From: Bacillota bacterium | GTDB taxonomy: Bacteria; Bacillota; Bacilli; Bacillales; Cytobacillaceae | DNA length: 9,138 nt | Direction of reading: 5' to 3' | NCBI GenBank assembly: GCA_023389895.1 | Contig: JAEWDX010000061.1 | Span: 1 to 9,138, forward strand | In this document: piece by piece, positions 1 through 7,085 of the stretch | How positions within the stretch are numbered: position 1 is the stretch's first letter | Layout: every line of letters begins with the position of its first letter | The notes under the pieces: generated by a model | Databases searched by the model: none | What the model was told of the DNA's origin: nothing | The model's input: only the letters and a program-made list of their open reading frames with translations | Position numbers and translations under genes: made by a program

Positions 1-2285
1 AAATCATTTTTGACAAAAAGAAAAATGTTGAATTGCAGCTTTTAAACGTAGAAAATGATTTAGATGCACAAGTTAAATTATTTCGTGATGAACAAAGAAA
101 GCTAGAATCTGCCAAAAGTCATTATCAGCAACAAGAAACAATGCTATATCAAGCCTACCAATATTTGCAAAAGGCAAAGTCAAGACAAGAGATGCTTGCA
201 GAGATGGAAGATGATTACTCCGGTTTTTTTCAAGGGGTAAAAGAGGTACTGAAAGCACGCGGACAGAGGCTTCAAGGAATTGAAGGGGCAGTTGCAGAAT
301 TGATTCAAGTTCCGAAGGAGTTTGAAGTCGCGATTGAAACCGCTTTAGGTGGGGCAATGCAGCATGTAATCGTCGCATCGGAGGAAGATGGAAGAAGTGC
401 GATACAGTTTCTAAAACAAAATTCTTTCGGAAGAGCAACCTTTTTACCGTTGAACATCATAAGAGGAAAAGGTATTAACGAGAGTCAAATTCAATCCATT
501 CAGCATCACCCTTCATTCGTTGGAGAAGCAGTAAAGGTTATTCAATTTGCTCCAAAATATAAAGAGACGATGAGCAATTTACTTGGCAATGTCGTGATTG
601 CAAAAGATTTAAAAGGGGCAAATGAAATGGCAAAGGTTCTTGCCTATCGTGTAAGACTTGTTACTCTTGCAGGAGATGTTGTCAATCCAGGCGGCTCTAT
701 GACAGGCGGCTCTTTAAAACAAAAATCTTCATCAATATTAAGCCGAAAAAGCGAGTTAGAACAATTAAAGGCTAGCATTATGGGGATGGAAACAAAGACA
801 GTAAGCCTTGAAGATCAAGTGAAAAAGTTGAAGACTGATATTCAGAAGCTTGAAACGACCATCGATACATTGAGAAAAACAGGTGAAGAGCTACGCTTGA
901 AGGAGCAAAAAGTAAAAGGTGACCTTCGTGAAATTGAATTTGAAGAAAAGAATACGAATGAAAAGCTCTCATTGTATGATTTAGATAAAGCGCAATTTTC
1001 TGAGGAGAGGGAGGAGCTTCTTTCAAGAAAGGAAGAATTAGAATTAGCGCTTTCAGGCTATCAATCTGAAAATGCCTCCCTTGAAAAAGAAATTTCAATG
1101 TTAACAGAACGAAAAAATACCCAACAAACCTCTAAAGAAATCGTCAGTGAAGAAATCAATGATCTTAAAGTTAATTATGCTGCACTAACTGAGCAGTTTA
1201 ATCATGCAGCAGACAAGTATAAAATGATTTTGAATAATATTGAACAAAATTCAGAGAGGCTTGTTCTGTTGAAAGAGGATTTAGAGCTATTATCATCTGA
1301 TATGACTGATAGCACTTCCGTTGAACAACAGCTTGAAGAGGCTTCTAAGCAAAAGCTTCATGATAAGACAGAAACGATTGCCCTCATTTCTTCCAGAAGG
1401 GAAGAGCGAATGAAGCTGCAAACAGCACTGGAAGATATCGAACTGGAAACGAAAGAATTGAAGCGCCTACATAAAGGGATGATTGAAGGCTTGAAGGATG
1501 ATGAAGTAAAGCTTAACCGACTTGATGTTGAGCTTGAGAATCACTTGAATCATCTTAGAGAGGAATATTTACTGTCATTTGAAGGAGCGAAAGAGGAGTA
1601 TCCTTTAACGATCAATGCGGACGAAGCCAGGAAAAAAGTAAAGCTAATAAAGCTGGCAATAGAGGAATTGGGTACCGTTAATTTAGGGGCGATTGAGGAA
1701 TATGAACGCGTCTCAGAGCGTTACGAATTTCTGCTAGAGCAGAAAAATGATCTTCAAACGGCAAAGGATACTTTGTTTCAAGTCATTGATGAGATGGATG
1801 ATGAAATGAAGAAACGCTTTGAGCGAACATTTGAGGGAATTCGTTTTCATTTTGAACCCGTTTTCCGTTCTTTATTCGGTGGAGGTAGAGCTGATTTAAA
1901 ATTAACCGAACCAGGAGATTTATTAAATACAGGTGTAGAAATTATCGCTCAGCCCCCAGGGAAAAAGTTGCAAAATCTTGCTCTTTTATCTGGTGGAGAA
2001 AGAGCATTGACTGCCATTGCTCTTTTGTTCTCTATTTTAAAAGTACGTCCTGTTCCTTTTTGTATTCTTGATGAAGTAGAGGCTGCTCTTGATGAAGCAA
2101 ATGTTTTCCGCTTCAGTCAATATTTAAAAGGATATAGCAGTGAGACACAGTTTATTGTCATTACTCATAGAAAAGGGACAATGGAGGAAGCGGATGTTCT
2201 TTATGGGGTGACGATGCAGGAATCAGGCGTGTCAAAATTAGTTTCTGTTCGATTGGAAGATACAAAGGAATTAGTAACAAAATAA
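1..2285 (+). CDS. smc: Chromosome segregation ATPase Smc, C-terminal ~761 residues (5' partial)
   Basis: Smc is the long coiled-coil ATPase that, with ScpA and ScpB, condenses the nucleoid and helps separate replication origins. The frame is open from base 3 with no stop before it, so the gene enters from outside; a TTG at 33 is an internal leucine codon. Bacillus Smc is about 1186 residues, so roughly 425 N-terminal residues (Walker A head and most of the first arm) are missing. Visible in order are the end of the first arm, the hinge domain (about 220-715, ending in the glycine-rich NPGGSMTGGS), the returning coiled-coil arm (about 730-1660), and the C-terminal head. The head carries the ABC signature LSGGE (1986-2000), Walker B with FCILDE (D and E codons at 2070-2075), the D-loop region AALDEAN and the switch histidine in VITHRKGT. 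No frameshift or missing catalytic residue is seen. ftsY follows after 35 bases, the usual Bacillus order. Confidence 0.97.
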   Translation, partial: IIFDKKKNVELQLLNVENDLDAQVKLFRDEQRKLESAKSHYQQQETMLYQAYQYLQKAKSRQEMLAEMEDDYSGFFQGVKEVLKARGQRLQGIEGAVAELIQVPKEFEVAIETALGGAMQHVIVASEEDGRSAIQFLKQNSFGRATFLPLNIIRGKGINESQIQSIQHHPSFVGEAVKVIQFAPKYKETMSNLLGNVVIAKDLKGANEMAKVLAYRVRLVTLAGDVVNPGGSMTGGSLKQKSSSILSRKSELEQLKASIMGMETKTVSLEDQVKKLKTDIQKLETTIDTLRKTGEELRLKEQKVKGDLREIEFEEKNTNEKLSLYDLDKAQFSEEREELLSRKEELELALSGYQSENASLEKEISMLTERKNTQQTSKEIVSEEINDLKVNYAALTEQFNHAADKYKMILNNIEQNSERLVLLKEDLELLSSDMTDSTSVEQQLEEASKQKLHDKTETIALISSRREERMKLQTALEDIELETKELKRLHKGMIEGLKDDEVKLNRLDVELENHLNHLREEYLLSFEGAKEEYPLTINADEARKKVKLIKLAIEELGTVNLGAIEEYERVSERYEFLLEQKNDLQTAKDTLFQVIDEMDDEMKKRFERTFEGIRFHFEPVFRSLFGGGRADLKLTEPGDLLNTGVEIIAQPPGKKLQNLALLSGGERALTAIALLFSILKVRPVPFCILDEVEAALDEANVFRFSQYLKGYSSETQFIVITHRKGTMEEADVLYGVTMQESGVSKLVSVRLEDTKELVTK

Positions 2286-2323
2286 TATTAGCTTCATTTT
2301 AGTTGAAATAAGGAAGTGAAATG

Positions 2324-3316
2324 ATGAGTTTTTTCAAAAAGTTAAAAGAGAAAATCACGAAGCAGACAGAAAGTGTTACAGATAAATTTAAAGATGGTTT
2401 AGCAAAAACACGTGATAATTTCTCTGGAAAAGTAAATGAACTTGTTGCAAAATATCGAAAAATAGATGAGGATTTCTTCGAGGAGCTTGAGGAAATATTA
2501 ATCCAAGCAGATGTTGGCTTTGATACTGTGATGAAGCTTGTGGAAGAATTGAAAATGGAAGTAAAACGCAAGAATATTCAAGATCCAGCAGAAGTCCAAA
2601 GTGTTATTTCAGAGAAACTTGTTGAAATTTATGGATCCGGGGAGAATTCTTCTTCTGAATTACATCTTCAACCTAATGGATTAACCGTTATTCTTTTCGT
2701 TGGTGTAAATGGAGTTGGGAAAACAACAACGATTGGAAAGCTTGCTCATAAATTTAGAAGCAATGGAAAAAGTGTTTTATTGGCTGCTGGAGATACTTTC
2801 CGTGCAGGGGCGATTGAGCAACTTGAAGTTTGGGGAGAAAGGGTTGGAGTCGAAGTAATAAAACAAGGTGCTGGTTCTGATCCAGCAGCTGTCATGTTCG
2901 ATGCGATCCAAGCAGCAAAATCACGAAAAGCTGACATTCTTATTTGTGATACGGCAGGGCGCTTGCAAAATAAAGTAAATTTAATGAATGAGCTTGAAAA
3001 GGTAAAGCGTGTAATCGAGCGTGAAGTACCCGGAGCTCCACATGAGGTTTTGCTCGTTTTGGATGCAACAACAGGACAAAATGCGATGGTTCAAGCAAAG
3101 ACCTTTAAAGAAGCGACAAATGTAAGCGGAATTGTGTTAACAAAGCTAGACGGTACGGCAAAAGGCGGAATTGTCATCGCGATTCGCAATGAATTAAACA
3201 TCCCAGTCAAATTTGTTGGATTAGGTGAAAAGATGGATGACTTGCAAGAGTTCGATCCAGAGCAATATGTTTACGGACTTTTTGCCGATCTAGTAGAAAA
3301 AGAGGAAATTGAATAA
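2324..3316 (+). CDS. ftsY: Signal recognition particle receptor GTPase FtsY
   Basis: FtsY is the membrane-associated SRP receptor; its GTPase pairs with that of Ffh to hand ribosome-nascent chain complexes to the Sec translocon. The predicted protein is 330 residues, the normal size for Bacillus, which has a short basic N-terminus instead of the long acidic region of E. coli. The order is an amphipathic lysine-rich N-terminus (1-25), the helical N domain (about 25-110), then the G domain with GVNGVGKTT (127-135), the DTFRAGA insertion motif, DTAGR (209-213), TKLDG (273-277) and the closing GLGE/DDLQEFDP segment (from 299). Two ATGs lie in tandem at 2321 and 2324. The second is preferred because the AAGGAAG ribosome binding site (2310-2316) is 7 bases from it and the protein then begins MSFFKKLKEK as in Bacillus FtsY. 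It probably shares a transcript with smc and ends at the terminator just downstream. Confidence 0.97.
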   Translation: MSFFKKLKEKITKQTESVTDKFKDGLAKTRDNFSGKVNELVAKYRKIDEDFFEELEEILIQADVGFDTVMKLVEELKMEVKRKNIQDPAEVQSVISEKLVEIYGSGENSSSELHLQPNGLTVILFVGVNGVGKTTTIGKLAHKFRSNGKSVLLAAGDTFRAGAIEQLEVWGERVGVEVIKQGAGSDPAAVMFDAIQAAKSRKADILICDTAGRLQNKVNLMNELEKVKRVIEREVPGAPHEVLLVLDATTGQNAMVQAKTFKEATNVSGIVLTKLDGTAKGGIVIAIRNELNIPVKFVGLGEKMDDLQEFDPEQYVYGLFADLVEKEEIE

Positions 3317-3321
3317 GTTAC

Positions 3322-3372
3322 AAATAAAGCAGGTGAAGATAAATAACTCATTTATCTTCACCTGCTTTATTT
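3322..3372 (+). terminator. Intrinsic terminator after ftsY
   Basis: A perfect 22-bp inverted repeat (arms 3322-3343 and 3351-3372) encloses the 7-base loop TAACTCA, starting 5 bases after the ftsY stop. The core is GCAGGTGAAGAT paired with ATCTTCACCTGC. The 3' arm ends in CTTTATTT, so the U-rich tract forms part of the stem and the A-rich tract opposite it would give a U-tract on the other strand too. The hairpin could therefore act in both directions, although no gene converges from the right. It marks the end of the smc-ftsY transcript. Confidence 0.9.
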
Positions 3373-3455
3373 ATTAGGAGCTGCTAAAGTTTATTGTTGA
3401 TTGGAGCGGGAGATACGGGATGCTTGAAAATGCTTCAGGAACAAGATTAGCAAGA

Positions 3456-3488
3456 TTGACAGGGAGAACAAATGGTGTAATATTACAC
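3456..3488 (+). promoter_or_regulatory. Possible sigma-A promoter with palindromic operator
   Basis: TTGACA (3456-3461) is a perfect -35 hexamer. Sixteen bases later TAATAT (3478-3483) matches four of six positions of a -10 box. A perfect 14-bp palindrome, GTGTAATATTACAC (3475-3488), covers the -10 region, the usual place for a repressor site. A transcript from here would begin near 3490, run through the structured repeat and reach the 3757 gene with a leader of about 265 bases. In A+T-rich DNA such matches occur by chance; the palindrome makes this one more credible. The regulator is unknown. Confidence 0.35.
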
Positions 3489-3533
3489 TATTAAGATGAT
3501 TCTTTTTTGTAGTAGTGTATCATGATAGAATCG

Positions 3534-3690
3534 TTCACTTTACCCCGCATTAACGTGCTGTAAGACCCCTACTTCAAGAAGTAGTGGAAACAAAAAATTC
3601 TAAGTGGGGGTCTAACAGCACATAAATGCCCGATTAGTTCAACTAACAATCAGTGGGGGGAAAACACCCACTGATTGAAGTTTCACTTTA
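3534..3690. repeat. Structured intergenic repeat, MITE/bcr-like, flanked by 9-bp direct repeats
   Basis: The 9-mer TTCACTTTA occurs at 3534-3542 and 3682-3690 and brackets two hairpins. Hairpin 1 pairs 3555-3574 with 3602-3621 (20 pairs apart from one A-A mismatch and one G-U), with an outer extension GCATT (3547-3551) to AATGC (3625-3629). Hairpin 2 pairs CAATCAGTGGG (3647-3657) with CCCACTGATTG (3667-3677) across a 9-base loop, extended by AACT (3641-3644) with AGTT (3679-3682). It has no room for a protein. Length (157 bases with flanks), non-coding character and fold resemble the short bcr repeats of the Bacillus cereus group, bcr1 in particular, and MITEs in general. That assignment rests on memory, not a search. 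A cis-acting leader RNA is the main alternative. Confidence 0.6.
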
Positions 3691-3693
3691 GAG

Positions 3694-3721
3694 TAGAACT
3701 TTTTCCGGAATTTTTCGTCTA
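3694..3721 (+). promoter_or_regulatory. Candidate ECF-sigma promoter of the 3757 operon
   Basis: TAGAAC (3694-3699) and CGTCTA (3716-3721) are separated by exactly 16 bases. This fits the Bacillus ECF pattern TGAAAC-N16-CGTC/CGTA used by sigma-M, sigma-W, sigma-X and sigma-V: the AAC core and CGTC are exact, while the first half of the -35 is imperfect. The spacer starts with a T-tract directly after the -35, a known trait of several B. subtilis ECF promoters. Transcription would begin near 3728, about 29 bases ahead of the ATG. A weak sigma-A alternative (TTTTCC 3701-3706, 17 bases, TATTAT 3724-3729) overlaps it. Confidence 0.45.
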
Positions 3722-3756
3722 TTTATTATGGATATTATTTGCTGGAGGAGATATGG

Positions 3757-6153
3757 ATGCGCCATCGTGCAAAAATTGTGATTTTATTATTTATCAGCTT
3801 TTTTCTTTCGTTCAACATTGTTCATGCTGCAAATAAGCAGGAAATGAGTATTTCAATTGACGAAGGATTTAATGGGAAAATAAAAGCGGGAAAAGGTTTT
3901 CCGCTATCAATTAAACTTGAAAACAAAGGCGAATCCTTTAGTGGAGATCTTGTAATAAATTTTGTTCCATCATGGAATGCAGGCGGAGCGATGGCCATTA
4001 ATGTTGAATTGCCAGCAAATAGTACAAAAACTTACCAAATTTCCCTGCCTGGTCTTTCAGAGGATAATCCCTTTAGCTACCAAAGTGAACCAATGCTTCA
4101 TCTCTATAAAAACGGCTTAAAAAAAGGAAAAAAAGTAGATTTCAAGGGAGAAAAAATAATTAAGCCTAAATATTTTGATATGAATGATCGTGTAATTGGT
4201 GTATTAAGTGAAAATTATGATCGGCTGAAGGAGCTGCGGATTCTCCCTTCTAAAGCGATGCAAATGATTGAACTGAATAAAGAAGAAATGCCAAAGCAGT
4301 CATTAGGGCTCGAAATGCTTGACTATCTATTGATTGATGAATATGGAATTACGAAACTTGATAAAGAGCAACAGGAAGCGATAATCAGCTGGATTGGAGC
4401 AGGCGGTATCTTAATTGCAGGGGCGGCACCAAATGCTAATCAGTCGTATGGTGAGCTTTATTCCCTTTTGCCAATGAAAATCGAAAATGAAATATCTGCT
4501 CCGACTGATTTTCTAAGAATTCATACGAATGTCGAGCCAACATTTAAGCAATTGCCCTTTTTTATAGGTGCATTAGATGATACAGCATCTATTATTGAAA
4601 GAGCAGGCGAGCTTCCTGCAACCGTACAGAAACAATATGGAAATGGTCTGATTTTGCAAACGAGCTTTTCACTTGGAGATGAACCATTATCCTCATGGAA
4701 AGGCTATAGTGAATGGTTTGCGGCTTTGCTCAACAATGTGAATCAGCCAAATGCACAAATAGGAAAATACGAACCAAATTTTTATAATTCTTTATACTGG
4801 GAATTTGTTGAAACGAATGAATATTTTCCTGCCAGTCATTTCTCAATTGGTCAGCTGATTGGTATTTTAATCGGTTATCTTATCGTATTAGTACCAGTTC
4901 TTTATTTTATTTTGCGAAAATTTGATAAAAGAGAGCATACATGGTGGATTGTGCCATCCCTTGCCTTTATCATGGCTGCGATCGTTTTTAGTATTGGGGC
5001 AAAAGATCGGATTGAGATGCCACAGCTTAATCAGATGGGCGTTTATTTGGCAAACAATAATCAATTATCAGGTATTCAGGCAACAACATTATTGTCAAAT
5101 ACAGGTGGAGAATATACGCTTACTTTTCCGAAAGAGAAATTTTCTGCTGTTACGAGTACACAAAACTCAGGATATGGCTCCAGTGTTACTGATCCACTAG
5201 ATGGTGCTATTTTCTTTGAAAAGCGTGAAAAGATGGAGGTAGTTTTTCCTAAAGTTGATTTTTGGTCGCTGAAATCAATTTATGGAAAAGCATGGGAAGA
5301 TGTGAAAGGTGAATTTAGCACAAATATTTCTGTAAGTAATGAAAAAATAACGGGAACAATAGAAAACCAATTTGATTATGATTTTGAGGAAGTTTTCATT
5401 TTATCAGGTAAAGAGAAAATAATGCTTGGCCCCTTGAAAAAGGGCGAACAGTTAAAGATTGATAAGCAATTAAAACAATCCTTTTTAACAATACCAGCTA
5501 TTTTGGGCAACTCTAATTCTTCTTATACTAATCCGGATTTGAACAAAATAAAAATGGAGAAACTTGATTTTATTGCTAATAAATATATTATTAGTCAAAA
5601 TCATATAATTAATGGCCCCGTTATTGCTGGGATAACAAAAGCACCAGTTATTGATGTGAAAATTGCCGGTAAGAAAACAAAATATAATAATCTTAATTTA
5701 ATATTACTACCGTTTAAAGCAAAGGATGAATTTTCTGGAGAATTTACAATTAAAAATGAGTTGCTACGCTCACAGTTGAATGTCATCAATGGTCGGATTT
5801 ATGATATTCAAAATATCGAGATAAACCGTGAAGTTCGGATTGAAAATGGTGAATATGAATATATTCTACAATTACCGAAGCAGCTTACTGAAAAATCACT
5901 TAAAATTACTGAACTCTCGTTTGCTTTTAATAATGATAATGTGGACTACACTTTATATAATGATGAGACAGGCGAGTATACTCCACTCAATCTTGATGTT
6001 AATCAACTGACATTGAAGTTAGACAGTGATAAAAATGTGAATCAATTTATCTCAAAAAATGGTGAAATAAAATTTAAGCTTAGTAAAGATGGAAATCAAG
6101 ATCAGCTTGTTCGATTACCATCGCTCACGATTAAAGGAGAGGTGGCATTATGA
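3757..6153 (+). CDS. Exported membrane protein with glutamine-amidotransferase-like domain, no assigned function
   Basis: The 798-residue product begins MRHRAKIVILLF, a basic N-terminus and hydrophobic stretch (about 6-23) ending in VHAA, a likely signal peptide or anchor. The start is the ATG at 3757, 6 bases after GGAGGAG (3744-3750); an upstream in-frame TTG (3739) lies before that site and is rejected. Next come a beta-rich domain (about 27-125) and an alpha/beta segment (about 145-331) that reads like a class I glutamine-amidotransferase or ThuA-type fold (WIGAGGILIAG, later YGNGLILQTSFS). Two membrane helices follow (about 367-388 and 396-415), joined by a short basic loop, RKFDKREHTW. 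A large beta-rich C-terminal domain (416-798) should then lie outside the cell with the N-terminal part. I find no cysteine in the protein, so amidotransferase catalysis is ruled out and a binding or scaffold role is more likely. Its stop overlaps the ABC ATPase start (ATGA), implying partnership with that transporter. Function not recognised. Confidence 0.9.
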   Translation: MRHRAKIVILLFISFFLSFNIVHAANKQEMSISIDEGFNGKIKAGKGFPLSIKLENKGESFSGDLVINFVPSWNAGGAMAINVELPANSTKTYQISLPGLSEDNPFSYQSEPMLHLYKNGLKKGKKVDFKGEKIIKPKYFDMNDRVIGVLSENYDRLKELRILPSKAMQMIELNKEEMPKQSLGLEMLDYLLIDEYGITKLDKEQQEAIISWIGAGGILIAGAAPNANQSYGELYSLLPMKIENEISAPTDFLRIHTNVEPTFKQLPFFIGALDDTASIIERAGELPATVQKQYGNGLILQTSFSLGDEPLSSWKGYSEWFAALLNNVNQPNAQIGKYEPNFYNSLYWEFVETNEYFPASHFSIGQLIGILIGYLIVLVPVLYFILRKFDKREHTWWIVPSLAFIMAAIVFSIGAKDRIEMPQLNQMGVYLANNNQLSGIQATTLLSNTGGEYTLTFPKEKFSAVTSTQNSGYGSSVTDPLDGAIFFEKREKMEVVFPKVDFWSLKSIYGKAWEDVKGEFSTNISVSNEKITGTIENQFDYDFEEVFILSGKEKIMLGPLKKGEQLKIDKQLKQSFLTIPAILGNSNSSYTNPDLNKIKMEKLDFIANKYIISQNHIINGPVIAGITKAPVIDVKIAGKKTKYNNLNLILLPFKAKDEFSGEFTIKNELLRSQLNVINGRIYDIQNIEINREVRIENGEYEYILQLPKQLTEKSLKITELSFAFNNDNVDYTLYNDETGEYTPLNLDVNQLTLKLDSDKNVNQFISKNGEIKFKLSKDGNQDQLVRLPSLTIKGEVAL

Positions 6154-7085
6154 TCGAAATCATTAAATTAACGAAGAAATACGGAAGCTTTACCGCACTT
6201 GACTCACTTAGTTTACAAATCGAAAAAGGAACTGTTTTCGGTTTTGTTGGACAAAATGGAGCTGGGAAATCGACCACTTTTTCGATTTTAGCAACATTAC
6301 TTGCCCCGACATCTGGAACCGCCTATATTAATGGCTATAATATTCAAAATGAGCCTAAAATGGTTAGAGGGCAGCTTGGATATATGCCTGATTTCTTTGG
6401 GGTATATGATCAGCTGAAAGCGAGTGAATACTTACATTTTTATGGTGCGAGTTATGGGATTCCTTTCGCTGAAAGAGAAAAGCTGATCCCACAATTATTA
6501 GAGCTTGTAAATTTATCACATAAGAAAGATGCCTATGTCGATTTACTTTCAAGAGGAATGAAGCAGCGTTTATGTTTAGCAAGGAGTTTAATTCATGATC
6601 CTGAGGTGCTTATTCTTGATGAGCCGGCATCAGGGCTTGATCCAAGAGCAAGGGTTGAAATGAGAGAGATTTTAAAAGAATTGAAAATGATGGGGAAAAC
6701 AATCTTGATTTCCTCACATATTTTACCTGAATTAGCTGAAATGTGTGATTCGATTGGAATTATAGATCAAGGAAAGCTTGTCGCTGAAGGAGCGGTTGCT
6801 GATATCCACTCGAAGCTTCAAGGTGAGAGGCTAATAATTGTAAAATTGGTTGATGAAATTGCGGATGCTATTGCTTTTTTTGAGGATGAACCAAATGTTT
6901 CAAAATTACAGCTTCGTGAAGATGAAAGGAGTATTCAATTTATCTACAAAGGATCAGAAGGCGCTCAAATCGAATTGTTAAAAAAGGCGATGGTGAATCA
7001 ACTGCAGATTACAAGTTTTTCAGAAGTTGAGACAAATCTTGAGGATGTCTTTATGGAAATAACAAAGGGGGTCGAGCTTTTATGA
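6150..7085 (+). CDS. ABC transporter ATP-binding protein (CcmA/ABC-2 exporter type)
   Basis: This is the cytoplasmic ATPase subunit that powers the permease encoded next. The 311-residue protein has Walker A GQNGAGKST (34-42), a Q-loop region GYMPDFFGVYD in which aspartate (81) stands where glutamine is usual, signature LSRGM (133-137) in place of LSGGQ, Walker B VLILDEP (D157, E158), a D-loop SGLDPRAR and the switch histidine 190 in ISSHIL. The catalytic set is therefore complete apart from the Q-loop swap, and that swap and LSRGM are, as I recall, common in this exporter subfamily. Residues from about 210 form the usual C-terminal extension, ending in LEDVFMEITKG. The start overlaps the upstream stop (ATGA) and has a good ribosome binding site, AAAGGAGAGG (6133-6142). 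Its 3' end overlaps the permease start in the same way, so the subunits are probably translationally coupled. The substrate is unknown. Confidence 0.95.
   Translation: MIEIIKLTKKYGSFTALDSLSLQIEKGTVFGFVGQNGAGKSTTFSILATLLAPTSGTAYINGYNIQNEPKMVRGQLGYMPDFFGVYDQLKASEYLHFYGASYGIPFAEREKLIPQLLELVNLSHKKDAYVDLLSRGMKQRLCLARSLIHDPEVLILDEPASGLDPRARVEMREILKELKMMGKTILISSHILPELAEMCDSIGIIDQGKLVAEGAVADIHSKLQGERLIIVKLVDEIADAIAFFEDEPNVSKLQLREDERSIQFIYKGSEGAQIELLKKAMVNQLQITSFSEVETNLEDVFMEITKGVELL

Noticed and set aside
33..35. TTG as a start codon for the Smc fragment
   Set aside because: The frame is open to the first bases of the window and the protein lacks its N-terminal head, so this TTG is an internal leucine codon.
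73..1098. Minus-strand open frames within smc (73-438 and 778-1098)
   Set aside because: They are shadows of a strongly conserved plus-strand gene, with no ribosome binding site or recognisable protein.
3475..3519. YtrA-type operator (AGTGTA-N13-TACACT)
   Set aside because: The half-sites resemble it, but their order and spacing do not match the motif as I know it.
3647..3677. Hairpin 2 as an intrinsic terminator
   Set aside because: The 11-bp G+C-rich stem is followed by AAGTTTCACTTTAG, not a continuous U-tract.
3534..3690. CRISPR array or IS200/IS605 insertion sequence
   Set aside because: There is no series of regularly spaced repeats and no transposase or TnpB reading frame; only a non-coding, MITE-like reading remains possible.
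3739..3756. Upstream TTG start giving an 804-residue membrane protein
   Set aside because: It lies before the GGAGGAG ribosome binding site (3744-3750); the ATG at 3757 is correctly spaced from that site and begins a normal signal peptide.
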